Shown here: piece after piece, positions 23,427 through 35,998 of the stretch
How the letters are laid out: every line of letters starts with the position of its first letter
Position numbering within the stretch: the stretch's first letter is position 1
DNA from: Quercus robur
Taxonomy: Eukaryota > Streptophyta > Magnoliopsida > Fagales > Fagaceae
NCBI RefSeq assembly: GCF_932294415.1
Contig: NC_065541.1
Location: 66,742,695-66,806,694 of the forward strand
DNA: 64,000 nucleotides
Direction: 5' to 3'
Made by a program: the position numbers and the translations under genes
Notes under the pieces: model-generated
The model's database searches: none
Told to the model about the DNA's origin: nothing
The model's input: only the letters and a program-made list of their open reading frames with translations

Positions 23427-23763
23427 AATTTGGAACTTTTGTTTTATGCATAGAATATTATGTGATTGTGATTTTTGGCTTTTCCGTATGGAATGTACCA
23501 TGGCATTATTGACCATGTTAGTAGGAAAAAAAACACTTGATGAGATTGCATTTTGTATTTTTGTGATCATGTGGGAATGTAAAAGAAATTTTATGTCCTC
23601 CTCATAAATTTTATATGCACACAAGCTTTATTGCAATGGCTACATATATGCTCTTCTCATTTTACTATCAACTTAGACGGTAATACTACCGTACCTTTTT
23701 TATTTTTTTTTTTTGGTACAGTACTCACTAGTAAGCAACTTGCTATATCAAGTTATTAAAACA

Positions 23764-25025
23764 TCACATTTGATGGTACCATCCTCACATTGTGTAATAC
23801 TAACATCACATGTGACTATACTTTTGTCATATTCGGCGATTCTCATATTTTTTTCTCACATTTAATGATGTTACTAACATCACATGTGACTATACTTTTG
23901 TCACATTCAGTGGTTCTCTTATTTTTCTCACATTTAACGATACCATCCTCACATTGTGTAATATCAACCTCACATGTGATTGTACTTTTGTTACATTCGG
24001 TGATTCCCTTATTTTTTTTCTCACATTTGATGGTTCTATTGTCACATTAAGCAGTACCAACATCACATTTGATCGTACTTTTCTCACATTCTGTGGTACT
24101 TTTATTTTTTTCCTTGCATTTGATAGTTCCATTGCCACATTAGGTAGTACCAATATTACATGTGACTGTACTTTTGTCACATTTGATGGTCCCTTAATTG
24201 TTTCTAATATTTGATGGTTCTATTGTCACATTGGGCAGTATTAACATCACATTTGACCGTACTTTTGCCACATTTGGTTGTACTCGTATTTTTTTCTCAC
24301 ATTTGATATTACCATCTACAAATTGTACAGTACCAACATCATTTGTGATTATACTTTTGTCACATTTAGTGGTTTTTTTTTTCCTTACATTTAATGGTTC
24401 CATTGTCACATTGGGCAGTACTAACATCTTATTTTACCATACTTTTCTCACATTTAGTGGTACTTTAATTTTTAGTCACATTTGACAGTTCCATCGTCAC
24501 ATTGGGATTTGGGCAGTACGAACATCACATGTAACCATATTTTTGTTACATTTGATAGTTCCCTTTTTTTTTTTCACATTTAATGGTTTCATTATCACAT
24601 TAAGAAATACCGACATCACATATGACAGTATTTTTGCCACATTCGGTTATACTTGTATTTTTTTTCTAACATTTGTTAGTACTATCTTCAAATTGTGCAG
24701 TACCAAAATCACATGTGACTGTACTTTTGTCACATTTGGTGGTTCAATTTTTTTTTTTTCGCAAATGATGGTTCTATTGTCACATTAGGTAGTACCAACA
24801 TCACATTTGATCGTAATTTTCTCACATTTGGTTTTGACGGTGCCGTCCTCACATTGTGCAGTACCAACATCACATATGACTGTACTTTTGTCACATTTGG
24901 TGCTCCTCTTATTTCTTTATCACATTTGAAAGTTCTATTGTCACATTAGGCAGTACTAACATCACATTAAACCATACATTTCTCACACTCGATGGTACTT
25001 TTGTCACATTCGATGGTTCCTTTTT
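23764..25025. repeat. Minisatellite with 92-bp period, about 14 copies
   Basis: The motif (GACTGTACTTTTGTCACATT-like) recurs near 23817, 23892, 23977, 24073, 24165, 24257, 24348, 24438, 24533, 24625, 24718, 24808, 24877 and 24968. Each unit also has CACATTRGGCAGTACCAACA and a T-run. Periodic open frames on both strands are by-products. Confidence 0.9.
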
Positions 25026-25460
25026 TTCTCACCAATTAACATAATACCCCTAAAACCTAAAAAAAGACCAAAATACCCTTAGAACCTAAAAAATGACATA
25101 ATCACCCTAAATCTCAAAACAAAATTACCAAAATTACTATAAAACCCAAAAAATGACTGAAACAACTATGAAACTTAGAAAATGACCGAAATACCCTCAG
25201 AACAAAAAACAATTGACCAAATAACCCTAAAACTTAAAAAAAAAGACCAAAATTACCAGAAAACCTAAAAAATTACCAAAATAACAATGAAACCTAGAAA
25301 ATGACCATAATACCCCTAGGACAAAAAAAAATGACCAAATGACCTAGAAACTTAGAAAATGACCAAAATGACATTGAAACCAAAAAAATGACTAAAATAA
25401 CCTCGTAACCTAAAAAGTGACTGAAATACCCTGCGGACCTAAAAAATGACTTAAATATTT
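25026..25460. repeat. Minisatellite with about 30-bp unit (AAACCTAAAAAATGACCAAAA type)
   Basis: Diverged tandem copies of AACCTAAAAAATGACCRAAATAMCC, about 14 units, abut the 92-bp array on one side and the 170-bp satellite on the other. Confidence 0.85.
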
Positions 25461-26429
25461 CTAATCTACTTAATAATATAAAATTTACAAAAGAAAAAAA
25501 AAAGTGAAAAAAAAAATTACCAATACTTGATTTCTTGAAAATAAAGTACCAAACAAAAAGAAAAAGATGAAAAAAAATAAATCACTACATAGTCCACACT
25601 CTAAATACTAATTACTATCTTAAAGATTTGAAATTCATTTAATCATATAAAATTTACAAAAGAAAAAGAAAAAGAATATAAAGATAAATCACTCCACAAT
25701 CCACACTCTAAATGCTAATTACTATCTTAAATACTTATAATCCACTTAAAATAATACAAAATTTTTACACAAAAAAAAAAAAAAAAATTACCCAATACTT
25801 GATTTCTTAAAAGTAAAGTACCATACAAAAACAAAAACAAAAAAGAATATAAAGATAAATCACTTCACAGTCCACACTCTAAATACTAATTATTATTTTA
25901 AATACTTATAATATACTTAAAGTAATATAAAATTTACAACATAAAAGAAATGTGAAAAAAAAAATACCAAGTACTTGATTTCTTGAAAATAAAGTACCAT
26001 ACAAAAAGAAAAGGATAAAATAAAATAATAATAACAAGATAAATCACTCCACATTCCACACTCTAAATACTAATTACTATCTTAAATATTTGTAATTCAT
26101 ATAATAATATAAAATTTACAAAAAAAAAAAATTACGCAGTACTTGATTTCTTAAAAGTAAAGTACCATACCAAAAATAATATATATATATATATATAAAT
26201 AAATCACTCCACAATCCACACTTTAAATACTAATTACTATCTCAAATACTTATAATCCACTTAAAATAGTATAAAATTTAAAAAAAAAAAAAAAAGTGAA
26301 AAAAAAAATTTACCCAGTACTTGATTTCTTGAAAGTAAAGTACCGTACAAAAAAGGGTAAAAAAGATAAATCACTCTACAATCCACACTCTAAATACTAA
26401 TTACTATCTTCAATATTTATAATCCACGT
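25461..26429. repeat. Satellite of about 170 bp, segment 1
   Basis: Monomers contain CTCTAAATACTAATTACTAT, TATAATCCACTTAATAATAT, then an A-rich block, then CAGTACTTGATTTCTTGAAA and GTACCATACAAAAAG, then AAATCACTCCACAATCCACA. Spacing of the first motif is about 161-182 bp. The array ends at the CACGT target site of the element at 26430. Confidence 0.9.
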
Positions 26430-27100
26430 TGTGGGGCCCAATAGTTTGTGGCCCTGGCCCATTTATTCATTAGGGCCTAAGGCCCGAGCCGAGAAGGGCT
26501 ATATCCCAGGATCGATAATACAAGTACAAAATAGCCTTGGGACATAGCCGAGGACGATTCAGTCCTCGGCATGTCCGAGATCTCACAGGAAGGAAGGGCA
26601 AAAATGGTATAGAAACAGCTTGGGAAAAAATCTAAAATATCTGTGTCAATAAAAAAGGGTATGCTGGAAAGTATAACGACCAGGGAAAGCTGCCCTTACT
26701 GCCATTCAATACTCTGCACCTGACAGAGCCATACTCTCCAGCTTTTACAACTACCCCCAACCACTTTGGGTATGGGCTGATGGGACAAGTATCAATCTTG
26801 GAATGCCGATCCTACACGTGGACGAAGGATAAGGAACACAGGCTAGTATAAAAGGAAAAGTAAGCAATCCAGAGAGGAGGCTGGGAAAAATGGCCAAAAA
26901 CCAGAGCCTCCCAGCCCGCCTCCAGGAGAAAGACTCCCAAGGCGAACACGATTTAAACCATGTATGAACACCACGAAAAACCCACCGTTTGGTGACCAAG
27001 GCCTAACCTTTCAAACCCACGCTTTATAAATGATATTGTTTGGGCCTTTTTACTTGCGAACCCAACACTGTTACGATTCGTTACGAATCGTGTCCTTACA
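26430..27100 (+). repeat. 5' LTR of the non-autonomous element
   Basis: Starts TGTGGGGCCCAATAG and ends GTGTCCTTACA. TATAAAAGG at 26847-26855 is the likely promoter TATA box. Confidence 0.95.
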
Positions 27101-27101
27101 A

Positions 27102-27120
27102 TTGGCACCGTCTGTGGGGA
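27102..27120 (+). promoter_or_regulatory. Primer-binding site of the non-autonomous element
   Basis: TTGGCACCGTCTGTGGGGA follows the LTR by 1 nt. It is nearly identical to the PBS of the reversed Tat element (43437 down to 43418), unlike that of the element at 6981. Confidence 0.7.
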
Positions 27121-27321
27121 AGGCTTGTGTCTTGGCACAGGCGATAGGTCGAGACAGTTCCCTTGTCGTTTCTAACAGCCGGTTATAGTGTTCTAGCGTA
27201 AAATTCCACTAGGGGCTATGATTCTTGACTAGGGGCTACGCTTTGTAGCGTCAATCGCATGGATGGTTCTAGGGGCTTGGCCGAGGAGCTAATTCCCCTA
27301 AAGCCAAGGCCCCATGCCAAA

Positions 27322-28500
27322 AACTGAGTTTTGGACAGAATCAAGGCATTGCATGGTCCTCGAACTCAAACCTATGGGGAAACCAACTACTTGGAAGAAA
27401 AACTGAGTTTTGAACAGAACCAAGGTATTGCATGGTCCTCGGACTCAAACCTATGGGGAAACCAACTACTTGGAAGAAAAACTGAGTTTTGGACAGAACC
27501 AAGGTATTGCATGGTCCTCGGACTCAAACCTATGGGGAAACCAACTACTTGGAAGAAAAACTGAGTTTTGGACAGAACCAAGGTATTGCATGGTCCTCGG
27601 ACTCAAACCTATGGGGAAATCAACTACTTGGAAGAAAAACTGAGTTTTGGACAGAACCAAGGTATTGCATGGTCCTCGGACTCAAACCTATGGGGAAACC
27701 AACTACTTGGAAGAAAAACTGAGTTTTGGACAAAACCAAGGTATTGCATGGTCCTCGGACTCAAACCTATGGGGAAACCAACTACTTGGAAGAAAAACTG
27801 AGTTTTGGATAGAACCAAGGTATTGCATGGTCTTCGGACTCAAACCTATAAGGAAACCAACTACTTGGAAGAAAAACTGAGTTTAAGACAGAACCAAGGT
27901 ATTGCATGGTCCTCGGACTCAAACCTATGGGGAAACCAACTACTTGGAAGAAAAACTGAGTTTTGGACAGAACCAAGGTATTGCATGGTCCTCAGACTCA
28001 AACCTACGGGGAAACCAACTACTTGGAAGAAAAACTGAGTTTTGGACAGAACCAAGGTATTGCATGGTCCTTGGACTCAAACCTATGGGGAAACCAACTA
28101 CTTATCAATATTTATCAAGTTTTGGACAGAACCAAGGTATTGCATGGTCCTCGGACTCAAACCTATGGGGAAACCAACTACTTATCAATATTTATCAAGT
28201 TTTGGACAGAACCAAGGTATTGCATGATCCTCGGACTCAAACCTATGGGAAAACCAACTACTTATCAATATTTATCAAGTTTTGGACAGAACCAAGGTAT
28301 TTCATGGTCCTCGGACTCAAACCTATGGGGAAACCAACTACTTATCAATATCTATCAAGTTTTGGACAGAACCAAGGTATTACATGGTCCTCGGATTCAA
28401 ACCTATGGGGAAACCAACTACTTATCAATATCTATCAAGTTTTGGACAGAACCAAGGTATCGCATGGTCCTCGGACTCAAACCTATGGAAAGGTCGGCTA
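27322..28500. repeat. 79/80-bp tandem array, about 15 copies
   Basis: About ten 79-bp units (TTTTGGACAGAACCAAGG, ATTGCATGGTCCTCGGACTC, AAACCTATGGGGAAACCAAC, TACTTGGAAGAAAAACTGAG) are followed by about five 80-bp units in which the last block is replaced by ACTTATCAATATTTATCAAG. Since 79 is not a multiple of 3, the same peptide pattern appears in all three frames. Confidence 0.95.
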
Positions 28501-28689
28501 CTTAATAAAATTTTAAGTTGCTCAATCCTCGGCTCAAATACCAGAAAAAGGTTAAGGCTATGAAAGTTGTTAGAAAGATGGTGAAACACCCTATTACTCA
28601 GCAACCTGGAGGGGCTGTTCATTTTTGGGTTATATGTCTTCGGATGATTACCTCCTACACCGCACCAAGCATTCAGTTGTCATCTCGGC

Positions 28690-29080
28690 TATTTTTGGGT
28701 AAGTGTTGTTTTCTCAGGTCGGCATTATTGTGCCAGACAACTCTATTAAATTCATGATAATATCTTTTCCTTAGCAAGAGTTTTGACCCTAAGTATCATT
28801 TGTTCAAGTTGGTATTATTGTGCCGAACAGCACTCGTAAGTTCATAATAGTACCTTTTTCCTTGATAAGGGATTTCGGTCCTAAGTATTGTGCTCTCAGG
28901 TCGGCGGTATTGTGCCAGACCGCCCCAATAAGCTCATCATAATATCCTGTCTTTTTCTTCTTAATATGGGTTTTAGCCCTAAGTATCATTTGTTCGATTC
29001 AGTATTATTAAGTCGGATAGTTTCAATAAACACAGAGTAAGATCTTTTTATTAACTGAGATTTCGGTCCTAGACGTCGGT
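28690..29080. repeat. Diverged tandem repeats of about 90-100 bp, 4 copies
   Basis: TCAGGTCGGCATTATTGTGC-like blocks recur near 28714, 28804, 28892 and 28993, each followed by a TCCTAAGTAT-type block. Confidence 0.75.
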
Positions 29081-30298
29081 CAAAGTGTAAAAATAAAAAG
29101 AATTCACAAGATAGTATGTCTATTCACGGCGTAACCATTTCAGAAATAAAGAGATAGAACATGTGAAATAAAGCAATAACGACTTTTATTAATATAAAGA
29201 GGTATTACAACGTACAAAGAAGGGCTTAAACAAGCCTATACAGAAGGTGGATTACAAAAACAATAAAAAATAAAAAAAAATAAAAAAAACAACAACAGCA
29301 ACAACAATATGACAAATAAACAGTCAAATGTCTTTTTAAACTCGTCTCCGAAGTCCTTCCAAACTCTGCCCCAGTAGCGCCCATATTGAGAGGAGGACCT
29401 TCTTCAGAAGAAGAAGGAGGAGAGGAAGAGAAAGAAGGAGGAGAAGAAGATAAAGAAGGAGGAGAAGAAGAGGAAGAAGGAAAAGCACCAGGATGGATCT
29501 GGTGGTGGAAAAAAGAAGAAAGAGAGGCAAAATGAGGCACCAGTGAACGAAGAGAGGAAGAAGCAGGGGCACTTAGTCCCTGCGTCAGTCTTGACTCCTA
29601 ACACGCTGGTGCCATGTTAGCTATACTCATGAGAGAGCGGCTGGTACTAATAATGGGTGACCCCAGCTCAGTCGCGCCGAAAGTTTGATGTGACGAGCCC
29701 CTACTTCGGATTTTGGCTGAAGGGAAGGTAAGAAGGATCTTGAGTCTCCGCCATCCCTGCCCTGACCGAGCCATTTTGAGCTTCATAAGAATATGGTGTT
29801 TCTGGGAGGGGTATGGTTCCTTCATTACTTACTCCTATCTCGAACGTATCACAATTTAATGTGTAACTAGCGAGTAAAGTAAACTCTGAAGGAGGCTAAG
29901 GGTTTCAGATTTCAGAAGGATGAAAAGGGTCTCTATACAAGAGAAATAGCCTCCTGCTTTTCTTCTTATATGAAGGGCAAAACGGATGGCATTTAATCTG
30001 ACCAGATTTCCAAGAAAATCAGTAAACGAGAATGTACCCGTTCCACTTCCCCACATCGTCAACAAATCGTCGAATTTAAATAGTCTCGTAAATGGAAGTC
30101 ATTAAAGGTGCGTTTCGGATAATCAAACGGCAGGGACGCATTATGAATGAATTCATAGGAATGTCTCGTAGTCCAGTATGTTTCCTGGGTAGATGAAGAG
30201 ACATCAGCATTAATGAAAGACAGAGTTAAACGAGCCATAATAAAGGCTTGGCATTACCAAAATCCTCCTCTCCAACCAAGAGGTCGGACAGCAGGATT
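29081..30298 (-). other. Non-coding core, possible relic of an antisense unit
   Basis: A purine-rich stretch (29397-29530, GAAGAAGGAGGAG type) reads on the minus strand as a Ser/Pro-rich frame (29226-29540). Two further short minus frames lie at 29598-29825 and 29856-30065. The position matches that of the antisense gene in the element at 6981, but no sequence similarity was recognised. Confidence 0.3.
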
Positions 30299-30310
30299 TT
30301 GAGGGGCTAT
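30296..30310 (+). promoter_or_regulatory. Polypurine tract of the non-autonomous element
   Basis: Purine-rich ATTTTGAGGGGCTAT immediately precedes the 3' LTR start TGTGGGG. Confidence 0.65.
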
Positions 30311-30981
30311 TGTGGGGCCCAATAGTTTGTGGCCCTAGCCCATTTATTCATTAGGGCCTAAGGCTCGAGCCGAGAAGGGTTATAACCCAGGATCGGTAAT
30401 ACAAGTACAAAATAGCCTTGGGACATAGCCGAGGACGATTCAATCCTCGGCATGTCCGAGATCTCACAGGAAGGATGGGCAAAAATGGTATAGAAACAGC
30501 TTGGGAAAAAATCTAAAATATTTGTGTCAATAGAAAAGGGTATGCTGGAAAGTATAACGATCAGGGAAAGCTGCCCTTACTGTCATTCAATACTCTGCAC
30601 CTGACAGAACCATACTCTCCAACTTTTACAACTACCCCCAACCACTCTGGGTATAGGCTGATGGGACAAGTATCAGTCTTGGAATGCCGATCCTACACGT
30701 GGACGAAGGATAAGGAACACAGGCTAGTATAAAAGGAAAAGTAAGCAATCCAGAGAGGAGGCTGGGAAAAATGGCCAAAAACCAAAGCCTCCCAGCCCGC
30801 CTCCAGCAGAAAGACTCCCAAGGCGAACACGATTTAAACCATGTATGAACACCACGAAAAACCCACCGTTTGGTGACCAAGGCCTAGCCTTTCAAACCCA
30901 CGCTCTATAAATGATATTGTTTGGGCCTTTTTACGTGCGAACCCAACACTGTTACGGTTCCTTACGAATCGTGTCCTTACA
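30311..30981 (+). repeat. 3' LTR of the non-autonomous element
   Basis: 671 bp, same ends and TATA box as the 5' LTR, about 3.4% different by eye. Confidence 0.95.
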
Positions 30982-31508
30982 CACGTAATAATATATAATT
31001 TACAAAAGAAAAAAAAAGTGAAAAAAAATTACAAATACTTGATTTCTTGACAAAAAGATAAAGATAAATCACTCCACACTCCAAACTCTAAATACTAATT
31101 ACTATATTAAATATTTGTAATTCATTTAATAATTTAAAATTACAAAGGAAAAAAATGAAAAAAAAATTATCCAGTATTTGATTTCTTGAAAGTAAAGTAT
31201 CATACAAAAAGAAAAAGAAAAAATAAATCACTCCACTGTCCACAGTCCACACTCTATACACAAATTACTATATTAAATATTTATAATACACTTAATAATA
31301 TAAAATTTACAAAAACAAAATTACCGAGTAATTGATTTCTTGAAAATAGAGTACCATACAAAAAGAAAAAAAAAATACTCCACAGTCCATACTCTAAATA
31401 CTAATTACTATCTTAAATATTTGTAATTCATTTAACAATATAAAATTTAAAAATGAAAAAAAAAATTATCTAGTACTTGATTTCTTGAAAGTAAACTATT
31501 ATACAAAA

Positions 31509-31540
<32 letters not shown>

Positions 31541-32855
31541 AAAGATAAATCACTCCACAGTCCACACTCTAAATACTAATTACTATCTTAAATACTTATA
31601 ATCCACTTAAAATAATATAAAATTAAAAAAATAGAGAAAAAAAATTTTACCCGAATACTTGATTTCTTAAAATTAAAGTACCATACAAAGAGGAAAAAAA
31701 AAAAAAAAAAAAAAAAAAGAGATAAATCACTCCACAAGTCACAATCTAAATACTAATTGCTATTTTAAATATTTATATTCCACTTAATAATATATAATTT
31801 ACAAAAGAAAAAAATGTGAAAAAAAAATTACCCAGTATTAAATTTCTTGAAAATAGAGTACCACACAAAAAGAAAAAAAAACATAAATTAGTCTACAATC
31901 CACAATCTAAATACTAATTACTATCTTAAATATTTATTATTCACTTAATAATATATAATTGACAAAAGGAAAAAAAAAAAAAAAAAGGAAAAAAAATTAC
32001 ACAGTACATGGTTTCATGAAAATAAAGTACCATACAAAAAGAAAAAGATTAAAAAAAAAATAAATCACTTCACAGTCTACACTCTAAATATTAATTACTA
32101 TTTTATATATTTGTAATTCATTGAATAATATAAAATTTACAAAAGAAAAAAAATGAAAAAAAAAAAATTTGCACGGTACATGATTTCTTGAAACTAAAAT
32201 ACCATACAAAAGAATAAGAAATAGAAAATATAAAGATAAATCACTCCATAGTTCACAATTCATACTCTAAATACTAACTACTATCTTAAATATTTATAAT
32301 CCATTTAATAATATAAAATTTACAAAAGAAAAAAAAAAAGTGAAAAAAAAAATTTACCCAGTACTTGATTTCTTGAAAATAAAGTACCGTACAAAAAGAA
32401 AAAGATAAATCACTCCACAGTCCACACTTTAAAGGAAAAGAAAAAAAAATATAAAGATAAATCACTCCATAGTCCACACTCTAAATACTAATTACAATTT
32501 TAAATACTTATAATCCACTTAAAATAATATAAAATTTTCAAAAGAAAAAAAAAAAGTGAAAAAAAATTTTTTACCCAATACTTGATTGTTTGAAAATAAA
32601 GTACTATACAAAAAGGAAAAAAAAATCACTCCACAATTCACAGTCTAAATACTAATTATTATCTTAAATATTTATAATCCACTTAATAATATATAATTTA
32701 CAAAAGAAAAAAAGTGAAAAAAAAAATTACTCAGTACTTAATTTCTTGAAAATAGAGTAGCATACAAAAAGAAAAAGAAAAATAAAAAAAAATAAATCAA
32801 TCTACGTTCCAAAATCTAAATACTAATTACTCTCTTAAATATTTATAATCCACTT
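30982..32855. repeat. Satellite of about 170 bp, segment 2
   Basis: Continuation of the 170-bp family, about 11 monomers; the CTCTAAATACTAATT motif recurs every 140-190 bp from about 31086 to 32812. It ends ATAATCCACTT at the LTR of the next element. Confidence 0.9.
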
Positions 32856-33053
32856 TGTAAGGACACTTTTTGTAGTCCAAGCCCAAGATGTATGGGATCT
32901 TGGCTCAGTGAGCCCAGTACAATAAATTTGTAGAGAGTGGGTCGTAGAACTAGACCGTAATTAATTTTACAACGGCTAGTATGGATTTAAAAGATGATCA
33001 AGCAAGAACAAGGAAAATGGAACTTAATGAATCCACTGTTCGAAGAGGTATTT
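32856..33053 (-). repeat. Partial 3' LTR of the reversed Tat element
   Basis: It starts TGTAAGG (the reverse complement of the LTR 3' end CCTTACA) and aligns with diverged sequence from 43438 onward, including the GTACAATAAATTT / GAGAGTGGGT blocks. It is cut off by the Athila LTR. Confidence 0.75.
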
Positions 33054-35603
33054 TGTCACTGATGAGAATGCAAATTGTCATATTTTTCTCCCTTAATGTT
33101 TAGTCTTTTATATTTATTTGGTGCCTAAATGTACTCATTATTCTTATATTTTGATTTAGGATGCAAATGGAGGCATTAAGTGCAAAACGTAGCTAATTGG
33201 GCGATTCTGGACAACTTTGACATCGCTTCGTAATCTAAGCATAACTCTCTCATCCAAGCTCTGATTGAGATGATTCAAGATTCTATGAAACGCCAAGACA
33301 AAGCTCTACAACTTTCATGTTTTGAGTTTTGAGAGATACGGGCTGCATCAAGGTCAAAATTGGGCTTGAAGTTGCTGCACCTGCATTGCTGATGTTCTGG
33401 AATGTTCCTTTGCCTGCAATTTTAATACGCAGATCTGATGGGGTTTATTTTCAGAAGCTTCCAAATCTGGTGCACGAAATTTCTAGCTGAAAAAAACCAC
33501 TTTCCTAGTTATATTAGGACTTTGTTTAATTTTTAATATTTTTCCTTAATTAGTTAGATTTTGATATTATTATTGAAAATATTTTTAGGAGATTTTATAG
33601 GCTAGGGAAAGGGGGAATTAATGTGCAAAAAGGGGAGGAGAAATCAGAATTGGACACACACGCCTCTCTCTCCCCTCTTCTCTGATTTTTTCCTTTGAGT
33701 TTGTAAGGTTGAATGTTATCAATCATCTTGTTGGCTTTATTTCGTACCAAATTTACTTGTATTTTAGCAATTAGTAACCCTGTATTTAGGTGGGAATCAT
33801 GTAAGGGTAGTGTGTGAGAGAGTGTGAAGAAATACTCAAGATTGTGCAAAGAATCAGGGACTTGCAACTGGATCTCGCGGGTAGCTCGCGGCTTGCAAGC
33901 CGCCAGAAGTTGCACACGTGCCAAGCATGCAGAAAAGCTGAACCGTCATGCCAGCTGTAGTACTACAGGACAAAAAGTCCAGTCTGGCTGTTCAGTTACC
34001 TCACGGCTGGAACTCGCGGCTCAGTCAAGTCGCGAGGCCAAGCCACCAACCAGCTCTGTTTTGGAAAAACTGACTCTTCGTATTCCAAACACATTCAAGT
34101 ATAAATACCCCTTATACCCATGAATTGTTGAGAGCTTCCAGAGAGAATATTGAGAGAGAAACCCTAGAGAAAAACAAGATTGACTCATCCCCAATCTTCA
34201 CATAAAGACTCTTCAAATTCCTCTACTCTCACCCTCTCCATTGTTACATTCTTGAGAGGTACATTACCAAAACCTTTTCTCACTATACCCACATCTGTGA
34301 GAAGGTCATTTGGTGCTTGGGAAGCAGTTAGGAAGGGACCAATTTCATATTGGTTGATGCTATGGGCTATAGCGAAATCCGGTAAGTTAAAGAAGAAATA
34401 GGTTTGGCATAACCTAGTTGGAGTAGGAGCTTGGAGGGCTTAGGTACACTGGGTAGATTAGGCTTGGAGGGTCTTCTGCTGTTCACGTATCCCAACTTGA
34501 TTCTTTAGTGGATTATTTACCGCTTGGAGGGCGGTGAAGAGGTTTTACGTCGAGAGTTTCGGTTTCCTTTTCGATAACACATCGCTATGTTATCCTTGTG
34601 TTTGCATCTCTCTTCCCTTAATCTTGCCATTTAATTTCTGATGTAGATGTGATTTTATTTGGTTTAGATTGTTTATCAATTCTGTTATATACTTATGTTC
34701 ATATTCCGCACATTAATTGTTTGATAATAAGCTTGAATTGATTATTTGGAAATTGGGGGTCTAAACGTTCATAGTGTTTTATACACTTATTGAACATTCA
34801 GAGTTTTCATCATGACCCTACTTGGCTAAACTTTTATACTTGGTCAAAGAAAACTGAAGCCTCGGAATCAATAAAATTGTGAGATCTAATTTGTTTTTAT
34901 TGTTCAATTTATGCTTTGAATATCGAATGTTCTTCTGTGCCTATTTTCATGATTGTCTCATTTAATTACCAGGAGGCCTACTAGTTTATTGTTCGTTGCA
35001 ATCTACTGCTAGGTTAGATATCAAATCCATAATTGTTTGATCTCTCTAACTTGTGAAGCAACCAAGATTTAATGATTTGCTACGTCAGAAATTATTAGAT
35101 CTTAGGAACAATGCTTGACTAAATTAAATGCAACCGCTTGTGTTTGTGTTGTTTAGTTTCATCGATCTCTCTAATTCTTAAGGCTGCTACTAGATTAACC
35201 CTTTAGCGCTTGTCTTGGGTTGTTTAGTAGTTAGGGTTTATTAGATCGCTTGTTTTCTAATTAACTACGACTAAGGAGAGATAGGAAAATTGTTCCAATG
35301 GTGAATATTCAAAATCTGAATTGATATATACTTGCATCAATGATCAGTTGTAAAATTCCGATGGTGGATGTTGACTTAGACGAAGGTTTGTTCTTTTGAT
35401 TAATTTCAATACTTTAATTTGAATTGTTCCTTAGTTTTTTTTTTTTTTTTTAATTGTTTTCATTATACTCCACCCCCTCCCCCCCCTTCTCATTGTTCAC
35501 GTAGTATAAAACTAGGCTAGATACTCTTCGTGGGAACGATCCTTACTCGCACTACTACATATATTTTTAGGAGTATAGGTTTTATTTTTGGTTGCCTGTG
35601 ACA
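33054..35603 (+). repeat. 5' LTR of the Athila-type element (2550 bp)
   Basis: TGTCAC...GTGACA ends. A TATA box TATAAATA at 34100-34107 follows a GC-rich block with several CTCGCGGCT motifs. It contains homopolymer tracts near 35430-35490, and the 5' leader after it has a T run near 35650. Short open frames inside are not genes. Confidence 0.75.
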
Positions 35604-35614
35604 GCAAACCAAAT

Positions 35615-35634
35615 TTTGGCGTCGTTGCCGGGGA
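35615..35634 (+). promoter_or_regulatory. Athila-type primer-binding site
   Basis: TTTGGCGTCGTTGCCGGGGA lies about 11 nt after the LTR. It differs by one base from the standard Athila PBS core TGGCGCCGTTGCCGGGGA. Confidence 0.8.
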
Positions 35635-35645
35635 GTGATTCTAGT

Positions 35646-35680
<35 letters not shown>

Positions 35681-35998
35681 TCTTGTGAACCTTATTTCAT
35701 TCTTGAAATTTTCAAAAAAAAAAAAATCGTTAGTTTTTGATAGTTACGGTTTTGGCAGAATTCTGATTGCAGTAGAACTAGGCCTTGCTAGTATAGTTTT
35801 CTGAAGGTAAATGACGTTCTGAGCAAGACTAATTAATCCTATGGATTACTAGCCCCACCCTTCCGAGGCCAGATTCCACTGTTTTCTAGGGTTTTTAGGC
35901 GTTTTTTGTGTTTTAGCGTAGAATTTTGATTTATTTTCATTACTCTAGATTTTTCCTGGTTTTTTTTTCATGGTTTATTAAAGTTTCCTTGATTGTTT

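Larger units (their letters stand above)
26430..30981 (+). mobile_element. Non-autonomous LTR retrotransposon (4.55 kb) inserted in the satellite
   Basis: Two 671-bp LTRs are flanked by the perfect duplication CACGT (26425-26429, 30982-30986). The satellite monomer continues across the empty site. A PBS and polypurine tract are present, but the 3.2-kb core encodes no gag or pol. It holds tandem arrays and non-coding sequence, so it is a LARD-type derivative that would need proteins in trans. The LTRs differ at about 23 positions by eye, so it is older than the element at 6981. Confidence 0.95.

Noticed and set aside
23790..24788. Several 77-96 codon frames on both strands
   Set aside because: They are periodic by-products of the 92-bp minisatellite.
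27331..28516. Overlapping series of 77-204 codon frames
   Set aside because: They come from the 79/80-bp tandem repeat read in three frames, not from a gene.
29226..29540. Ser/Pro-rich 104-codon minus-strand protein
   Set aside because: It is low-complexity translation of a purine-rich tract, with no start context or domain. It is kept only as a possible relic.
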